This document shows positions 13,035 to 20,736 of a stretch of DNA of 45,483 nt, piece after piece. Below the pieces are notes generated by a model. The model was not told where the DNA came from. It saw only the letters and a program-made list of their open reading frames with translations, and did not search any database. A program made the position numbers and the translations under genes. The stretch spans positions 1-45,483 of IMG/VR virus record IMGVR_UViG_3300020027_000017. One strand, given 5' to 3'. The number at the start of each line of letters is the position of its first letter. The stretch's first letter is position 1. This DNA comes from a virus.

Positions 13035-13573
13035 TGAGTTGCAGGAGCCTCGTTACCCCACGACTGCCATCCGCTGCGGGTGTTTCTAGCGAACATCTCA
13101 AGCCGAGGGCCATCAACAACGGACTCTATGTATTCATAGAAAATGTGCGGCTTTTGACTGTGTTTAAACACTTTAGCCGCAACAATGTTATGCCTCAGAG
13201 ATCTAAATGCCTTTACTCTGCCTCGCACTCCGAATAGAACATGCTCTGTGTGGCCGCGAAACCAGTACCCCATTCCTTTGCAACGCAGTTTGTGCCAGGT
13301 AAGCATCGTTTTATATTTGAACCCCCATGCATTTAGCGTAGCTAATGCGTCTGGAAGCATCGGCACGGTAGTCCACATAAAGCACACAGAATCGCGAGCG
13401 GCACACTGCGCGATAGGTAGCGCCTTTATTTCATCTAGACTCATGACGTCGTAGTAGTCGCTAGCGCCGTTACAATAAGTAGGCCGCCGCGATCCGGTTG
13501 GGGATGTAAATTTATAGCTCCAAGGAGGATCGGCATAGATGACGCGATACTCCTTACCAATATGTTCTTTCAT
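13004..13573 (-). CDS. MT-A70 family adenine N6-methyltransferase
   Basis: The 189-residue protein carries DPPW at 15-18 (YADPPWSY), the catalytic motif of MT-A70/beta-class N6-adenine methyltransferases. The other family blocks are also present: DEIKALP, FMWTT, the WGFKYKTMLTWHK strand and GHTEHVLFGVRG. Length fits phage members of the family. It methylates adenine in DNA (family knowledge; target site unknown) and probably shields phage DNA from restriction. It is last in the leftward early operon and runs into a convergent gene. Confidence 0.9.
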   Translation of the reverse strand: MKEHIGKEYRVIYADPPWSYKFTSPTGSRRPTYCNGASDYYDVMSLDEIKALPIAQCAARDSVCFMWTTVPMLPDALATLNAWGFKYKTMLTWHKLRCKGMGYWFRGHTEHVLFGVRGRVKAFRSLRHNIVAAKVFKHSQKPHIFYEYIESVVDGPRLEMFARNTRSGWQSWGNEAPATHQERARARAL

Positions 13574-13785
13574 CGTATTGCTTGACGTCGCTCTGCATGC
13601 CTCGGAGCAACGCAGCTATTTACCCACGAATCTAAATCGATAACGTTGTATCGAACGCTGCGCCCGACTTTCATATAGCGAGGCCCAGGCTTTCTATTTC
13701 CGATCGCACCGCTGCAGCGATCTTTTCGCAGGTAGTGAACAGACATGCCTATGTATTTGGCAGCGTCTGTTTCATTGAGCATCAC
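13570..13785 (-). CDS. AlpA-like helix-turn-helix protein
   Basis: This 71-residue protein has LNETDAAKYIGMSVHYLRKDR followed by GPRYMKVGRSVRYNVIDLDSWV, the pattern of AlpA/HTH_17 excisionase-like domains. It could be an excisionase or a transcription regulator. ATGA overlap with the upstream gene and four-base overlap with the methyltransferase gene. Confidence 0.8.
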   Translation of the reverse strand: MMLNETDAAKYIGMSVHYLRKDRCSGAIGNRKPGPRYMKVGRSVRYNVIDLDSWVNSCVAPRHAERRQAIR

Positions 13786-14642
13786 AGCAGCTTTACCTCA
13801 GGCGAGTCATCCGGGCGCAGGGCGATAGTGCGAGGCGATGCAGTGGGCAGCGCGCGCCTGCGATGATTCCATCCCTTGCAAACCATGCGCAGCTTGTCAT
13901 CAGCGCGTAGCTTTGTGCGGCTCTGCGCGTCGCGTATCAGCGCAGCTCTCAGTTGCCATTCCACGTCATTCTGATCAATGTTTTCGCCGGTATAGAGCTT
14001 GCGCATAAAATCCTCGGCGATGTCAGAGGACTTGCGTGCGAAAAATTCGAATAGGGCACCGCCTGAGCCTACTGACAGCGGGCGCGTCTCATGCGGGTAA
14101 CTCTGCAGGCGCTCGATGCACTGAACTAGCGAAGGGTGCTTAATCAGGTACTCGATGGTGTCGGTGTTAGACACTTTGCTAACCCATTTCAGTCGGCCTA
14201 CCTCTAGGCGCTTGCACCAAGCCACAGCGGTTGCAGCAGCTCGAACAGTGCTGAGGCTGATGTCGGGGAAGTGCAGCGACAGCGCATCAGCAGGCGTGCG
14301 CACTGCACCGGTGTCGATTGTCTTAAAGGCCTCCTTACTGATACCGAATACAATCATCGACTGCACCTGTCGGCCCGCCTCGATGATCGCCAACAGGCGA
14401 TGCTGTCCGTCTAACACCTGCTCATCATCGCTTATGATGATGGCCTGTCCGTTCATCTGCCAATGTCCGGCGAGAATTTCACTCGCGAGGAATGATACGT
14501 GACGGCGCCGCACGGGCCGATTGTTCCTGTTCGCACGCAGCCAAGTGGTTGCAAGCTCTGGAGTGATCGTATCTAGCCAGGTGACGGCATCGCTGCCGTA
14601 CAATCGCGAGACTCGCTCAGATAGCTGAATAACGTTAGTCAT
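13782..14642 (-). CDS. DGQHR/ParB-like protein
   Basis: The 286-residue protein has VLDGQHRLLAIIEAG (DGQHR at 78-82), the signature of ParB/sulfiredoxin-fold DGQHR proteins, preceded by a helical region with NRPVRRRHVSFLA. The C-terminal 180 residues are helical and basic. Phage members are common in early operons; their role (DNA binding, nuclease or NTP hydrolysis) is not established. It lies between an AlpA-like gene and a 58-codon gene with overlapping starts and stops. Confidence 0.7.
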   Translation of the reverse strand: MTNVIQLSERVSRLYGSDAVTWLDTITPELATTWLRANRNNRPVRRRHVSFLASEILAGHWQMNGQAIIISDDEQVLDGQHRLLAIIEAGRQVQSMIVFGISKEAFKTIDTGAVRTPADALSLHFPDISLSTVRAAATAVAWCKRLEVGRLKWVSKVSNTDTIEYLIKHPSLVQCIERLQSYPHETRPLSVGSGGALFEFFARKSSDIAEDFMRKLYTGENIDQNDVEWQLRAALIRDAQSRTKLRADDKLRMVCKGWNHRRRALPTASPRTIALRPDDSPEVKLL

Positions 14643-14815
14643 TGTACAGGCAACGCCATCAGTATCTGATCAGCGATATAGCGCAGGCGATCCTGCCCGA
14701 CGTAGAACGCTACGTGCTTATCCAAAGGCCTGATGTCAGCGTGCCAGCGAAGCGCCTTAACGACGGCCTCCCAGTCGAGTGCCGGCAGTCTCACTGTGTA
14801 TAGATCCTCACTCAT
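14639..14815 (-). CDS. 58-residue hypothetical protein
   Basis: The frame runs from ATG 14813-14815 to TGA 14639, which overlaps the ATG of the next gene; its start overlaps the stop of the previous one. The sequence is protein-like (TVRLPALDWEAVVKALRW). No family recognised. Confidence 0.65.
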   Translation of the reverse strand: MSEDLYTVRLPALDWEAVVKALRWHADIRPLDKHVAFYVGQDRLRYIADQILMALPVQ

Positions 14816-15033
14816 GCTGCATCCTCACGCTTAACCTGCAGCAGCAGGGGCCGGCTGCAGTACGGACAAAACAGGAACCCATTGCGGAAGCCTGTCTTAT
14901 CGGGCGTGCTCTCGGAATCGATGCACCACTGCCCGCACCCTGTTTCCCATGCCGCCTGCAGCACGCCTCCGTGCGCGCCCACAGACTCAGCGCTGAATCT
15001 CCATCGACACTCATCGCGTGACAATTCATTCAC
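14812..15033 (-). CDS. 73-residue protein with C-terminal CPYC
   Basis: It has a CPYC motif near residue 56 and other Cys at about 33 and 37 (CGQWC), so a zinc site is likely. Overlaps the next gene by four bases. Another frame at 14808-15029 is rejected as a shadow. Confidence 0.6.
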   Translation of the reverse strand: MNELSRDECRWRFSAESVGAHGGVLQAAWETGCGQWCIDSESTPDKTGFRNGFLFCPYCSRPLLLQVKREDAA

Positions 15034-15035
15034 TG

Positions 15036-15713
15036 CTACACCCCCGAGGCAATCCTTTTCTCGCTCCAGATACGCACGCCGGCAACCTTTGCATCTGCTT
15101 TCATCGCAGTAACGTATCGCCGTATCTTCGATTCGTCCGGCATCAGATATTCTCGGGGCAGCAGGGCCGCATCTTCAATCTGGAACTGCCACACCTCGCG
15201 TACGCTTTGCCCTGCGATTTTTGGGGGCTCGGTACGTATAACAGGCGCCATCGTTAGCGCTGCCTGCTGCGCAAGCGCTGCAGCCTTGTCTGCGTTGCCT
15301 ACTGCATCAGCCTTGTCGGCTCGCGCCTCTAGTCGAGCGCGCGCCGTTGCAGCCTGAGCATCTGCAACCTGCTGCAGGCGTCGCTGCTCGGCTGCTTTCT
15401 TGCCCAGGTACTCGGCCATGCGAGCTTTGCGTATCGATAGCTCCTGCTTTTGCAGATCCCACGGCCGATTCCACCACGCGCGTAGGCTTGTCAGTGCCTC
15501 ATTGAGTGGCGCCGTTGTCTGCTTATAGCCAGACTCATACATGCGCCCTCGCGCCGTGCAGCCTTTCAGCTCCTCGGCCTCCGCCTCGTAGTCAGCATCA
15601 GTATTGATCACTGACACTCGCGCCCTATCGAGGTGCTTCTGCGCGGCGTCATACATCGCGACGTCAAACGTCGGCATAATCACCTGCGGCAGGGCAGGCA
15701 CTGACTTACCCAT
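15036..15713 (-). CDS. Conserved early phage protein with coiled coil
   Basis: This 225-residue protein has an N-terminal helical domain, a long coiled coil rich in Ala, Gln and Arg (about 90-150) and a compact C-terminal domain with REVWQFQIED, LLPREYLMPDESKI and a closing VAGVRIWSE. The PREYL-D-x-x-x-I...GVRI pattern is shared by many phage proteins encoded beside exonuclease and annealing genes. A part in recombination is inferred from that context. Confidence 0.65.
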   Translation of the reverse strand: MGKSVPALPQVIMPTFDVAMYDAAQKHLDRARVSVINTDADYEAEAEELKGCTARGRMYESGYKQTTAPLNEALTSLRAWWNRPWDLQKQELSIRKARMAEYLGKKAAEQRRLQQVADAQAATARARLEARADKADAVGNADKAAALAQQAALTMAPVIRTEPPKIAGQSVREVWQFQIEDAALLPREYLMPDESKIRRYVTAMKADAKVAGVRIWSEKRIASGV

Positions 15714-16305
15714 ATTTTCGCTCCTGTTTATTCCAGTGTGTCGTCACGCATGCTTGAAACAACGCATAATCGCCGTTGTCATCGCGGCATCGCTCCGAGC
15801 TGTAGTCATTGTGTTTCAGGCGTACGCAGAGCCGGCGGCTACGCGAGTGCCTACGCCCGGCCCGAAAAGTTTCCTCGTAGAGCTTTTGATAACCAGCGAG
15901 CTGCGCGCCCACTGTCTTGGGCATTGCATCCGAGACTTTCCAGTCGACATAGCAGAGCCATCCGTCCCAATCCAGCAGCAAGTCGAGAGTGCCTGCAACG
16001 CGCAGAGTCTTACTCGCCACACGCTGCTCTGATGCGAGCACCGTAGCGCCAGATACGCGCAGGAACATCGCAGCGCCGTTGACGTAGGGCGCAACGGCAG
16101 CGTCTAAGGAGTCCTCATCGAGCTGGCCACGTGCTAGCAGGTTCACTGCCGCATGCACGTCGCGCCCGAGCGCTCCCGCAGCCTCCAGCTGCCAGGCGGG
16201 GACGTGGCTCCAATCAGTCTGCGGGCGCAGTACCTCAGTCACAGAGGGATAGCGCTTACCGTCAACTGTGTAAGCGTGCAACGCTGCGTCAAATTCGATT
16301 TTCAT
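15706..16305 (-). CDS. PD-(D/E)XK nuclease, RecB/Cas4-like
   Basis: The 199-residue protein shows the PD-(D/E)XK core: Glu24-region helix (SVTEVL), GTLDLL with Asp108, DWK at 121-123 and the QLAGYQKLY helix (Q135, Y139). It probably is the 5'-3' exonuclease that resects ends for recombination. The C-terminus is unusually rich in Arg/Ser (RRHSRSRRL). It overlaps the upstream gene by four bases and the downstream gene by eight. Confidence 0.8.
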   Translation of the reverse strand: MKIEFDAALHAYTVDGKRYPSVTEVLRPQTDWSHVPAWQLEAAGALGRDVHAAVNLLARGQLDEDSLDAAVAPYVNGAAMFLRVSGATVLASEQRVASKTLRVAGTLDLLLDWDGWLCYVDWKVSDAMPKTVGAQLAGYQKLYEETFRAGRRHSRSRRLCVRLKHNDYSSERCRDDNGDYALFQACVTTHWNKQERKYG

Positions 16306-16571
16306 TCGGCAGGCCCTATGAATTGCGTATCGGGGCCTATCTTCACGAACGGACTAAACACCTGCAGCAGCAGCGGCTGCAGCAGCTGATTAAACGTCAG
16401 CTGTGACACCCAGATCACGCCTGTGCGGCGCACCTCCGCTAGCTCTATCTCGTTAAGCTCCCAGCAACTCGTGACTATGCCGGACTCGGTGACGTGCGCA
16501 GGCAGCGGGTTATATTCGGGCTGCTGATCACCGTACGTCTCGGTTTGTTCCTCGAAATAGATAGGCTGCAT
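16302..16571 (-). CDS. 89-residue hypothetical protein
   Basis: Acidic and strand-rich, starting MQPIYFEEQTETYG. A strong AGGGGGA lies before the ATG. The 153 bases upstream (16572-16724) hold a 15-codon frame and short GC-rich dyads near 16590-16640, but no gene I can support. Confidence 0.6.
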   Translation of the reverse strand: MQPIYFEEQTETYGDQQPEYNPLPAHVTESGIVTSCWELNEIELAEVRRTGVIWVSQLTFNQLLQPLLLQVFSPFVKIGPDTQFIGPAE

Positions 16572-16724
16572 CGCATCCCCCTGGTAGATAGGTGCCGGCC
16601 ACGGGGCGTGGATTTCGTCACCCCCTGCCGGCTCTCACGGTTTTTTACGGGCCTGCAGCACTCATGAGTAATCTGCACCTGTAGCGCTCCATCACCTCAA
16701 AAAGCGCTGCCCGTCACGATGAGA

Positions 16725-16859
16725 CTATTCCCCTTTGTCGAATTCGTAACAACTGAGCACCGTGTGACATCGAGCGCATATCAGGAAATCCTTTTCCTCT
16801 TTCCAGCGATGCCCGAGGAAATACGTACACAGCAGCCGGTGAAACTTCCGAACGATCAT
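16725..16859 (-). CDS. 44-residue CxxC protein
   Basis: ATG 16857-16859 overlaps the TGA of the upstream gene. The product has a basic N-terminus (MIVRKFHRLLCTYFLGHRWK) and CARC...C near the end, a likely metal site. Small, but well coupled. Confidence 0.6.
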   Translation of the reverse strand: MIVRKFHRLLCTYFLGHRWKEEKDFLICARCHTVLSCYEFDKGE

Positions 16860-17698
16860 GTTCGAGCCTCATTCATCTGCGGATCGGCTATGTAGGCGAG
16901 CGCGGTATTCAAATCACTGAACTGCAACTCAGGCAGCGACTTGATACCGAAGCGCTCGCAGAGCTGCTGCGCGGGCATACCCGCATCGTCCATCTTTCGC
17001 TGCACTGTGCGCTGCTGCTGATCATTGATCGCGCCTGTGGCGCCTGCCTTAACCTTCGGATCGGCGCGTGGCTTATCCTCCTGAATCACGCCCTCCTCAT
17101 CGACTGTCGAGGGGCGCAGCTCGGCCGGCATATCCTCTAGATCCTGAGTAAAGATCGCTGTGGCGCCTGTCACGTTCAGCGTCATCGCGATGTGGGCACG
17201 CTTAGCAGCCATTTTCAGCACTGTATTGGCCAGATCCTCCGGCTCGGTGCGCACCTGATTCTGCCGGTAAGGCTTGCCTCCCTTGCCTGGCAGCCATTTC
17301 GAGCGCCTGCGATCATCAGGCGTCTCGTTAAATTCCTCGATGCATACCGGCTTGCGCCACTTGTACTTAGTTTCATTCGAGCTGCACTCGCCGATGCCTG
17401 AGCCGAGCACTGCTGCAGTCACCTGATGCTGCCCAACGCACTTGACGCGGATGCGTACGCAATCATGCGTAGACAGATCCTCAGTGATGTAGTCGGGCGC
17501 GATCTTAAACACGGTGCAGAGCTTTTCGGCGCCAGGCTTGAATAGCGTCGGCTTCGGCGTGCCCGGAATCGTCCCGTAGTCCTGGCCCTTTTTCATCGCG
17601 TTGCGCATGACGTCCTGAATCGTCATCAGGCGCGACGTCAGATCAGTGCTGCTGCCGAGATCATCAGGGGGCTGGAAACGTGCAATCGCTGTAGACAT
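16856..17698 (-). CDS. Conserved phage protein, probable recombination partner
   Basis: The 280-residue protein contains KKGQDYGTIPGTPKPTLFKPGAEKL, split around residue 45, then a strand-rich core (CVRIRVKCVG, GIGECSSNETKYKWR) and EDLANTVLKMAAKRAHIAMTL with FTQDLED. I recognise this as a conserved phage family found near exonuclease and ssDNA-annealing genes. Whether it anneals DNA itself is not known to me. The C-terminal 60 residues (about 220-280) resemble a small helical DNA-binding tail. Confidence 0.65.
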   Translation of the reverse strand: MSTAIARFQPPDDLGSSTDLTSRLMTIQDVMRNAMKKGQDYGTIPGTPKPTLFKPGAEKLCTVFKIAPDYITEDLSTHDCVRIRVKCVGQHQVTAAVLGSGIGECSSNETKYKWRKPVCIEEFNETPDDRRRSKWLPGKGGKPYRQNQVRTEPEDLANTVLKMAAKRAHIAMTLNVTGATAIFTQDLEDMPAELRPSTVDEEGVIQEDKPRADPKVKAGATGAINDQQQRTVQRKMDDAGMPAQQLCERFGIKSLPELQFSDLNTALAYIADPQMNEART

Positions 17699-17713
17699 GT
17701 GTGTGACTCCGAA

Positions 17714-17899
17714 TTAAACAGGCAATTTGCCGCGAATCTTTGTTGCCAGCTCTACCTGCGTCCTCAGTTCCTCGGCTCGCTCCTCGCTGATCACGACAGG
17801 CGATCGCATCATGAGCAGCGCCATATCTACGTAATTAGTCAGTAGTGTTTTGAGCCAAGACAACTCGTCATCCCCGAGATCGAGTGTGTATTCAGACAT
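17714..17899 (-). CDS. 61-residue acidic helical protein, first leftward early gene
   Basis: Begins MSEYTLDLGDDELSWLKTLL. No clear ribosome site. It is the first gene left of the divergent control region at 17951-18005. Function unknown. Confidence 0.6.
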   Translation of the reverse strand: MSEYTLDLGDDELSWLKTLLTNYVDMALLMMRSPVVISEERAEELRTQVELATKIRGKLPV

Positions 17900-17950
17900 T
17901 TTGCTGAGCTGCGAATAGAGTGGAAGGGCCGAGAGTCTGCCTGCGCACCC

Positions 17951-18005
17951 TGCTAAGCCGCGATTAGTAGAGTACGCAACAAATTGCTTAGCGCGATGCT
18001 AAGCA
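17951..18005. promoter_or_regulatory. Divergent operator region (Cro/CI-type sites)
   Basis: TGCTTAGC (17985-17992) and GCTAAGCA (17998-18005) are perfect inverted repeats with a 5-base spacer. A second, imperfect site begins with TGCTAAGC at 17951 and continues to TTAG at 17964-17967. They lie between divergent early genes (17899 leftward, 18048 rightward), where lambdoid phages keep their repressor sites. I could not fix the promoters themselves. Confidence 0.7.
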
Positions 18006-18047
18006 CCCTTATTGCGCCGTCAACGCCATGCGGCAAACTGCGCGCGT

Positions 18048-18311
18048 ATGAAGCTCAAAACATTTTGCGAGCGACTGACGACGCGCCAGCGCTCTAGATT
18101 CCTGCGGTTAGCAGGCACCACACAGAACTACCTATGGCAGCTCCTGGGAGGGCATAGGCAGCCGAGCCTGCGCATCCTGATAGCGCTGCGCGAGGCGAGC
18201 AAAGCGATGTTTCCTCGCGATCGCACGCGCTGGCTCACAGTGGGGCGCATGCATATCGAGTCAATCGAGGCGCAGGAAACCAAATCCGCAACGCAGGCCC
18301 TATCCGCATGA
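18048..18311 (+). CDS. Cro/YdaS-like HTH regulator
   Basis: I use ATG 18048; a TTG at 18012 in the same frame would lie just past the operators. The 87-residue product has KTFCERLTTRQRSRFLRLAGTTQNYLWQLLGGHRQPSLRILIALREA, the layout of YdaS/Cro-type HTH proteins (helix, turn, NYLWQLLGGHR recognition region). It is first in the rightward operon and next to the dyads at 17951-18005, so it probably binds them. There is no visible ribosome site, so a leaderless or coupled start is possible. Confidence 0.75.
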   Translation: MKLKTFCERLTTRQRSRFLRLAGTTQNYLWQLLGGHRQPSLRILIALREASKAMFPRDRTRWLTVGRMHIESIEAQETKSATQALSA

Positions 18312-19078
18312 AAACGAAATCGCGCCCCTGGTTCAGGATGTACGTAGACGCCGTCGAGGATGACAAGCTGCTGCTGCTGGCCGCTGAGGATTGCTGGCAG
18401 TTCGTCAAGCTGCTCTGCCTCAAGCGCAGCGGCATCCTCGACTCTGATGCACCGCAGCTAGATAAGCGGGTGGCGCTGAAAATGCGCCTCGCCCCGGACG
18501 TGCTCATCGAGGTAAAGCGGCGCCTCATCGAGGTGGGCCTAATCGATGATAGCTATCAGCCGCTGGGGTGGAATAAACGGCAGTTCGAGAGTGACGGAAC
18601 CGGTGCAGAACGCATGCGAAAACTGCGCGAAAAAGGGACTAGTAAAAGGACTAGTGACAGTGATGTGACAGCGGATGTGACGTCACGCGTGACAAAAAGT
18701 GACGCCATAGATACAGAGACAGAGTCAGATACAGAATCAGAATACTCCCCGCCTGCGTCGGGGAGTGCAGAGGGGGCAGCGCAGACGCGCCGCCCCACGC
18801 GCGCCGCGAAACGAATTCCAGCAACCTGGGAACCGAGTACGGATTTGCTCGCATGGGCAAGCACCGAGGCACCGCTGGTAGACTTGCGCAATGCCTTCGA
18901 GTCAATACGCGATCACGAATTCAAAACAGCGCATCGCGACTGGGATGCGGTTGTGCGCAACTGGCTCCGCCGTGATCAGCAACGCATCGAGGAGCGCATG
19001 CCCCGCGTGCGCATCGTCAAGCCTGAGGCCCCGCAGTTTCGCGATGACGATGACAGCATGGACGGGATCGAGCTGTGA
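18308..19078 (+). CDS. O-like replication initiation protein
   Basis: The 256-residue protein starts with a winged-helix replisome-organiser domain (about 1-95; KSRPWFRMYVDAVEDDKLLLL, WQFVKLLCLKRSG, LAPDVLIEVKRRLIEVGLID). A low-complexity linker (about 105-165, Ser/Thr/Asp/Glu) follows, then a helical C-terminal domain (about 175-230) with KTAHRDWDAVVRNWLRR. This three-part plan matches lambda O-type initiators. The linker DNA carries phased iterons (18636-18703), as in lambda ori. ATGA overlap upstream and GTGA overlap downstream. Confidence 0.8.
   Translation: MKTKSRPWFRMYVDAVEDDKLLLLAAEDCWQFVKLLCLKRSGILDSDAPQLDKRVALKMRLAPDVLIEVKRRLIEVGLIDDSYQPLGWNKRQFESDGTGAERMRKLREKGTSKRTSDSDVTADVTSRVTKSDAIDTETESDTESEYSPPASGSAEGAAQTRRPTRAAKRIPATWEPSTDLLAWASTEAPLVDLRNAFESIRDHEFKTAHRDWDAVVRNWLRRDQQRIEERMPRVRIVKPEAPQFRDDDDSMDGIEL
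18636..18703 (+). other. ori: Putative replication origin: phased iterons inside the initiator gene
   Basis: Two GGACTAGT units (18636, 18648; 12-bp step) are followed by five GTGAC units at 18654, 18665, 18677, 18689 and 18699 (steps 11, 12, 12, 10), with one inverted GTCAC at 18682. All steps are about one helical turn. The stretch just after (18704-18755) is relatively AT-rich. Iterons plus AT-rich DNA in the linker of an O-like gene is the lambda ori arrangement. Confidence 0.6.
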
Positions 19079-19566
19079 GCGCCGACGACTGGCAAAAGCT
19101 CGGCGACGTCAAGTTGCCCCGCAAGGCCGCAGCAACGCAGGAATCTGCACCTGCACCGAAGCACTACATTTCACGTCGAGCGCATACCGTCTGGGAACGC
19201 ATGCGCATCTGGTACCCGAACAAGCTCGCAGCGCACGCACCGGCCGATTACTGCAAGGTGATAGACGCCAGCAAGTCACTCGACGCGCTGCGCACCGCAA
19301 TGGCCAACATGAAAGTTCGCCACGTCAGCTGGCCGCCGACTTTCCCCGAATTCTCGCTGCTGTTTAACGAGCAACGCGCCAAGTCAATCAACTGGCCGGT
19401 GATCCTCGATGAGTTTGCCAACAAGCTCATCAGCAGTGGTGAAATCACATTCGATCAAGCACGCCGCCTGAACTGGCATAACGACGGTGCGAGATACACC
19501 GCGCTGTCAGTACCTGCGATCGGCGACGCGCCTGCAAAGCGCTTCCCTATCGAGGTGCCCAAGTGA
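19075..19566 (+). CDS. Probable helicase-loader (P-like) replication protein
   Basis: This 163-residue protein follows the O-like gene with a GTGA overlap. The core MRIWYPNKLAAHAPADYCKVID...SLDALRTAMANM followed by VSWPPTFPEFSLL is the pattern of phage P-type replication proteins (W-x-x-x-L...WPP-x-x-P-E-F). Position and pattern support a loader for the host helicase. No ATPase motif is visible, as expected for the P class. Confidence 0.65.
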   Translation: MSADDWQKLGDVKLPRKAAATQESAPAPKHYISRRAHTVWERMRIWYPNKLAAHAPADYCKVIDASKSLDALRTAMANMKVRHVSWPPTFPEFSLLFNEQRAKSINWPVILDEFANKLISSGEITFDQARRLNWHNDGARYTALSVPAIGDAPAKRFPIEVPK

Positions 19567-19817
19567 GCAAAGCACGCGCGCACGAATCTGCAGCTGAGCA
19601 ACTGCAACGCGATGTAGACAAGCTCATAGATCGCTACGAGACGCCAGGCGTACGCATGGGGGGTAGCGTCCTTAGAGTCGAATGCTTCAAGGCAGATCTA
19701 GTGTTTGCTGTCGAGTCCCCTAACGGCGATATGCACTATAGGGGGCGAATCCTGCTGCCTGTCGCACGAAAGAAAAGCAAGGTTTACACCGCTGATCAGG
19801 TGCGTTGGGATGAGTAG
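19563..19817 (+). CDS. 84-residue hypothetical protein
   Basis: Starts at GTG 19563, overlapping the upstream TGA. Helical N-terminus and beta-rich C-terminus (GSVLRVECFKADLVFAVE, MHYRGRILLPV). Function unknown. Confidence 0.6.
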   Translation: MSKARAHESAAEQLQRDVDKLIDRYETPGVRMGGSVLRVECFKADLVFAVESPNGDMHYRGRILLPVARKKSKVYTADQVRWDE

Positions 19818-20229
19818 CGCAGGCTATAACCCGCTGCGATGGAAGTGTGAGCAACTCGGTTGCTTCAACAAAGTAGCGCGCCCGAAAATCGAGATATTTG
19901 CTGAGTGTTTCCCTCGGCGTATCGCGATGGGCGATATGGACGGGTATGTAGAGATCGGGGGAAAGTTCCTGATCATGGAATGGAAGCACACAGGGCACGA
20001 ATCACTAGAGGAGGGCCAGCGCAGGGCTTTCGATGCGTTCCTCAGGGCACCGAACAGGATGTTTACTATTCTGTGCATCTGTGGCGATGCGCATCGCATG
20101 CAGGTATCGAGCGCGATGTATTACGCCGGCATCGGCAGCGCATGGAAGCCTCGCGACATGGAATGGTGCAGGCGTTTCATATCGAGCTGGGCAAGCTGGG
20201 CCGACAGGAGGGTGTATGCCGCGTGTTAG
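19810..20229 (+). CDS. PD-(D/E)XK-like nuclease
   Basis: I use ATG 19810, overlapping the upstream gene by eight bases. The 139-residue product has GDMDGYVEIGGKFLIMEWK: Asp44, then Glu57-x-Lys59, and a Gln at 70 on the following helix (EEGQRRAF). That is the D...ExK core of the PD-(D/E)XK superfamily in a short resolvase-like protein. Either an endonuclease or a Holliday-junction enzyme is possible. It is followed directly by another small nuclease. Confidence 0.65.
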   Translation: MSSAGYNPLRWKCEQLGCFNKVARPKIEIFAECFPRRIAMGDMDGYVEIGGKFLIMEWKHTGHESLEEGQRRAFDAFLRAPNRMFTILCICGDAHRMQVSSAMYYAGIGSAWKPRDMEWCRRFISSWASWADRRVYAAC

Positions 20230-20548
20230 AGGACACATGATGGAGGGCCGGCGTGATGCTAATCATGCGGAGGTAGTTCACTGGTATAAGCAGCACGGCT
20301 GCACCGTTGTCGATTTGAGCACTGTAGGCAGCGGGTGCAGTGATCTGCTAATCGGTTGCGCAGGCGTCACTGATCTGTGCGAGGTGAAAACGCTCTACGG
20401 GGAGCTTTCAGAAAGTCAGAAGCGATTCAACCGCGACTGGAACGGCTCGAAATCCTGGAAGTGCACCACGCTCGATGACGTTAACGCGCACGTATGCCAC
20501 ATGCGGGCAAGGGCGCGGTTACTGGGCAAGCTGAATAGGGCCGAGTAA
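20216..20548 (+). CDS. VRR-NUC-type nuclease
   Basis: I use the ATG at 20216 (14-base overlap with the upstream gene). The 110-residue product has NHAEVVHWYKQHGCTVV, then VGSGCSDLLIG (Asp43), LCEVKT (Glu56, Lys58) and SESQKRF (Gln68). These are the four blocks of the VRR-NUC branch of PD-(D/E)XK nucleases. Stand-alone VRR-NUC proteins in phages cleave branched DNA (family knowledge). Placement after the replication genes fits junction resolution before packaging. Confidence 0.8.
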   Translation: MPRVRGHMMEGRRDANHAEVVHWYKQHGCTVVDLSTVGSGCSDLLIGCAGVTDLCEVKTLYGELSESQKRFNRDWNGSKSWKCTTLDDVNAHVCHMRARARLLGKLNRAE

Positions 20549-20736
20549 TGAACAGCGGCAAATTCTGCAGGCTGACGACGCTCACAGCTCGCTGCACCTC
20601 CTGTAACAAGCTATTCGCCGTTACCTATGCGCAGCTGCACTTTTCCCGTGAAGACGGATGCCTATTCAGCCCGTGCTGCTTCGGCGTAGCTACCCTGCAT
20701 GCCATAACAGTGAAAACGGCGAGGGCGAAACGGTGA
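20548..20736 (+). CDS. 62-residue CxxC protein
   Basis: Has a CTSC pair near residue 16 and CC near 43 (FSPCCFG), a possible zinc knuckle. One-base overlap with the upstream stop and GTGA overlap with the next gene. No family recognised. Confidence 0.6.
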   Translation: MNSGKFCRLTTLTARCTSCNKLFAVTYAQLHFSREDGCLFSPCCFGVATLHAITVKTARAKR

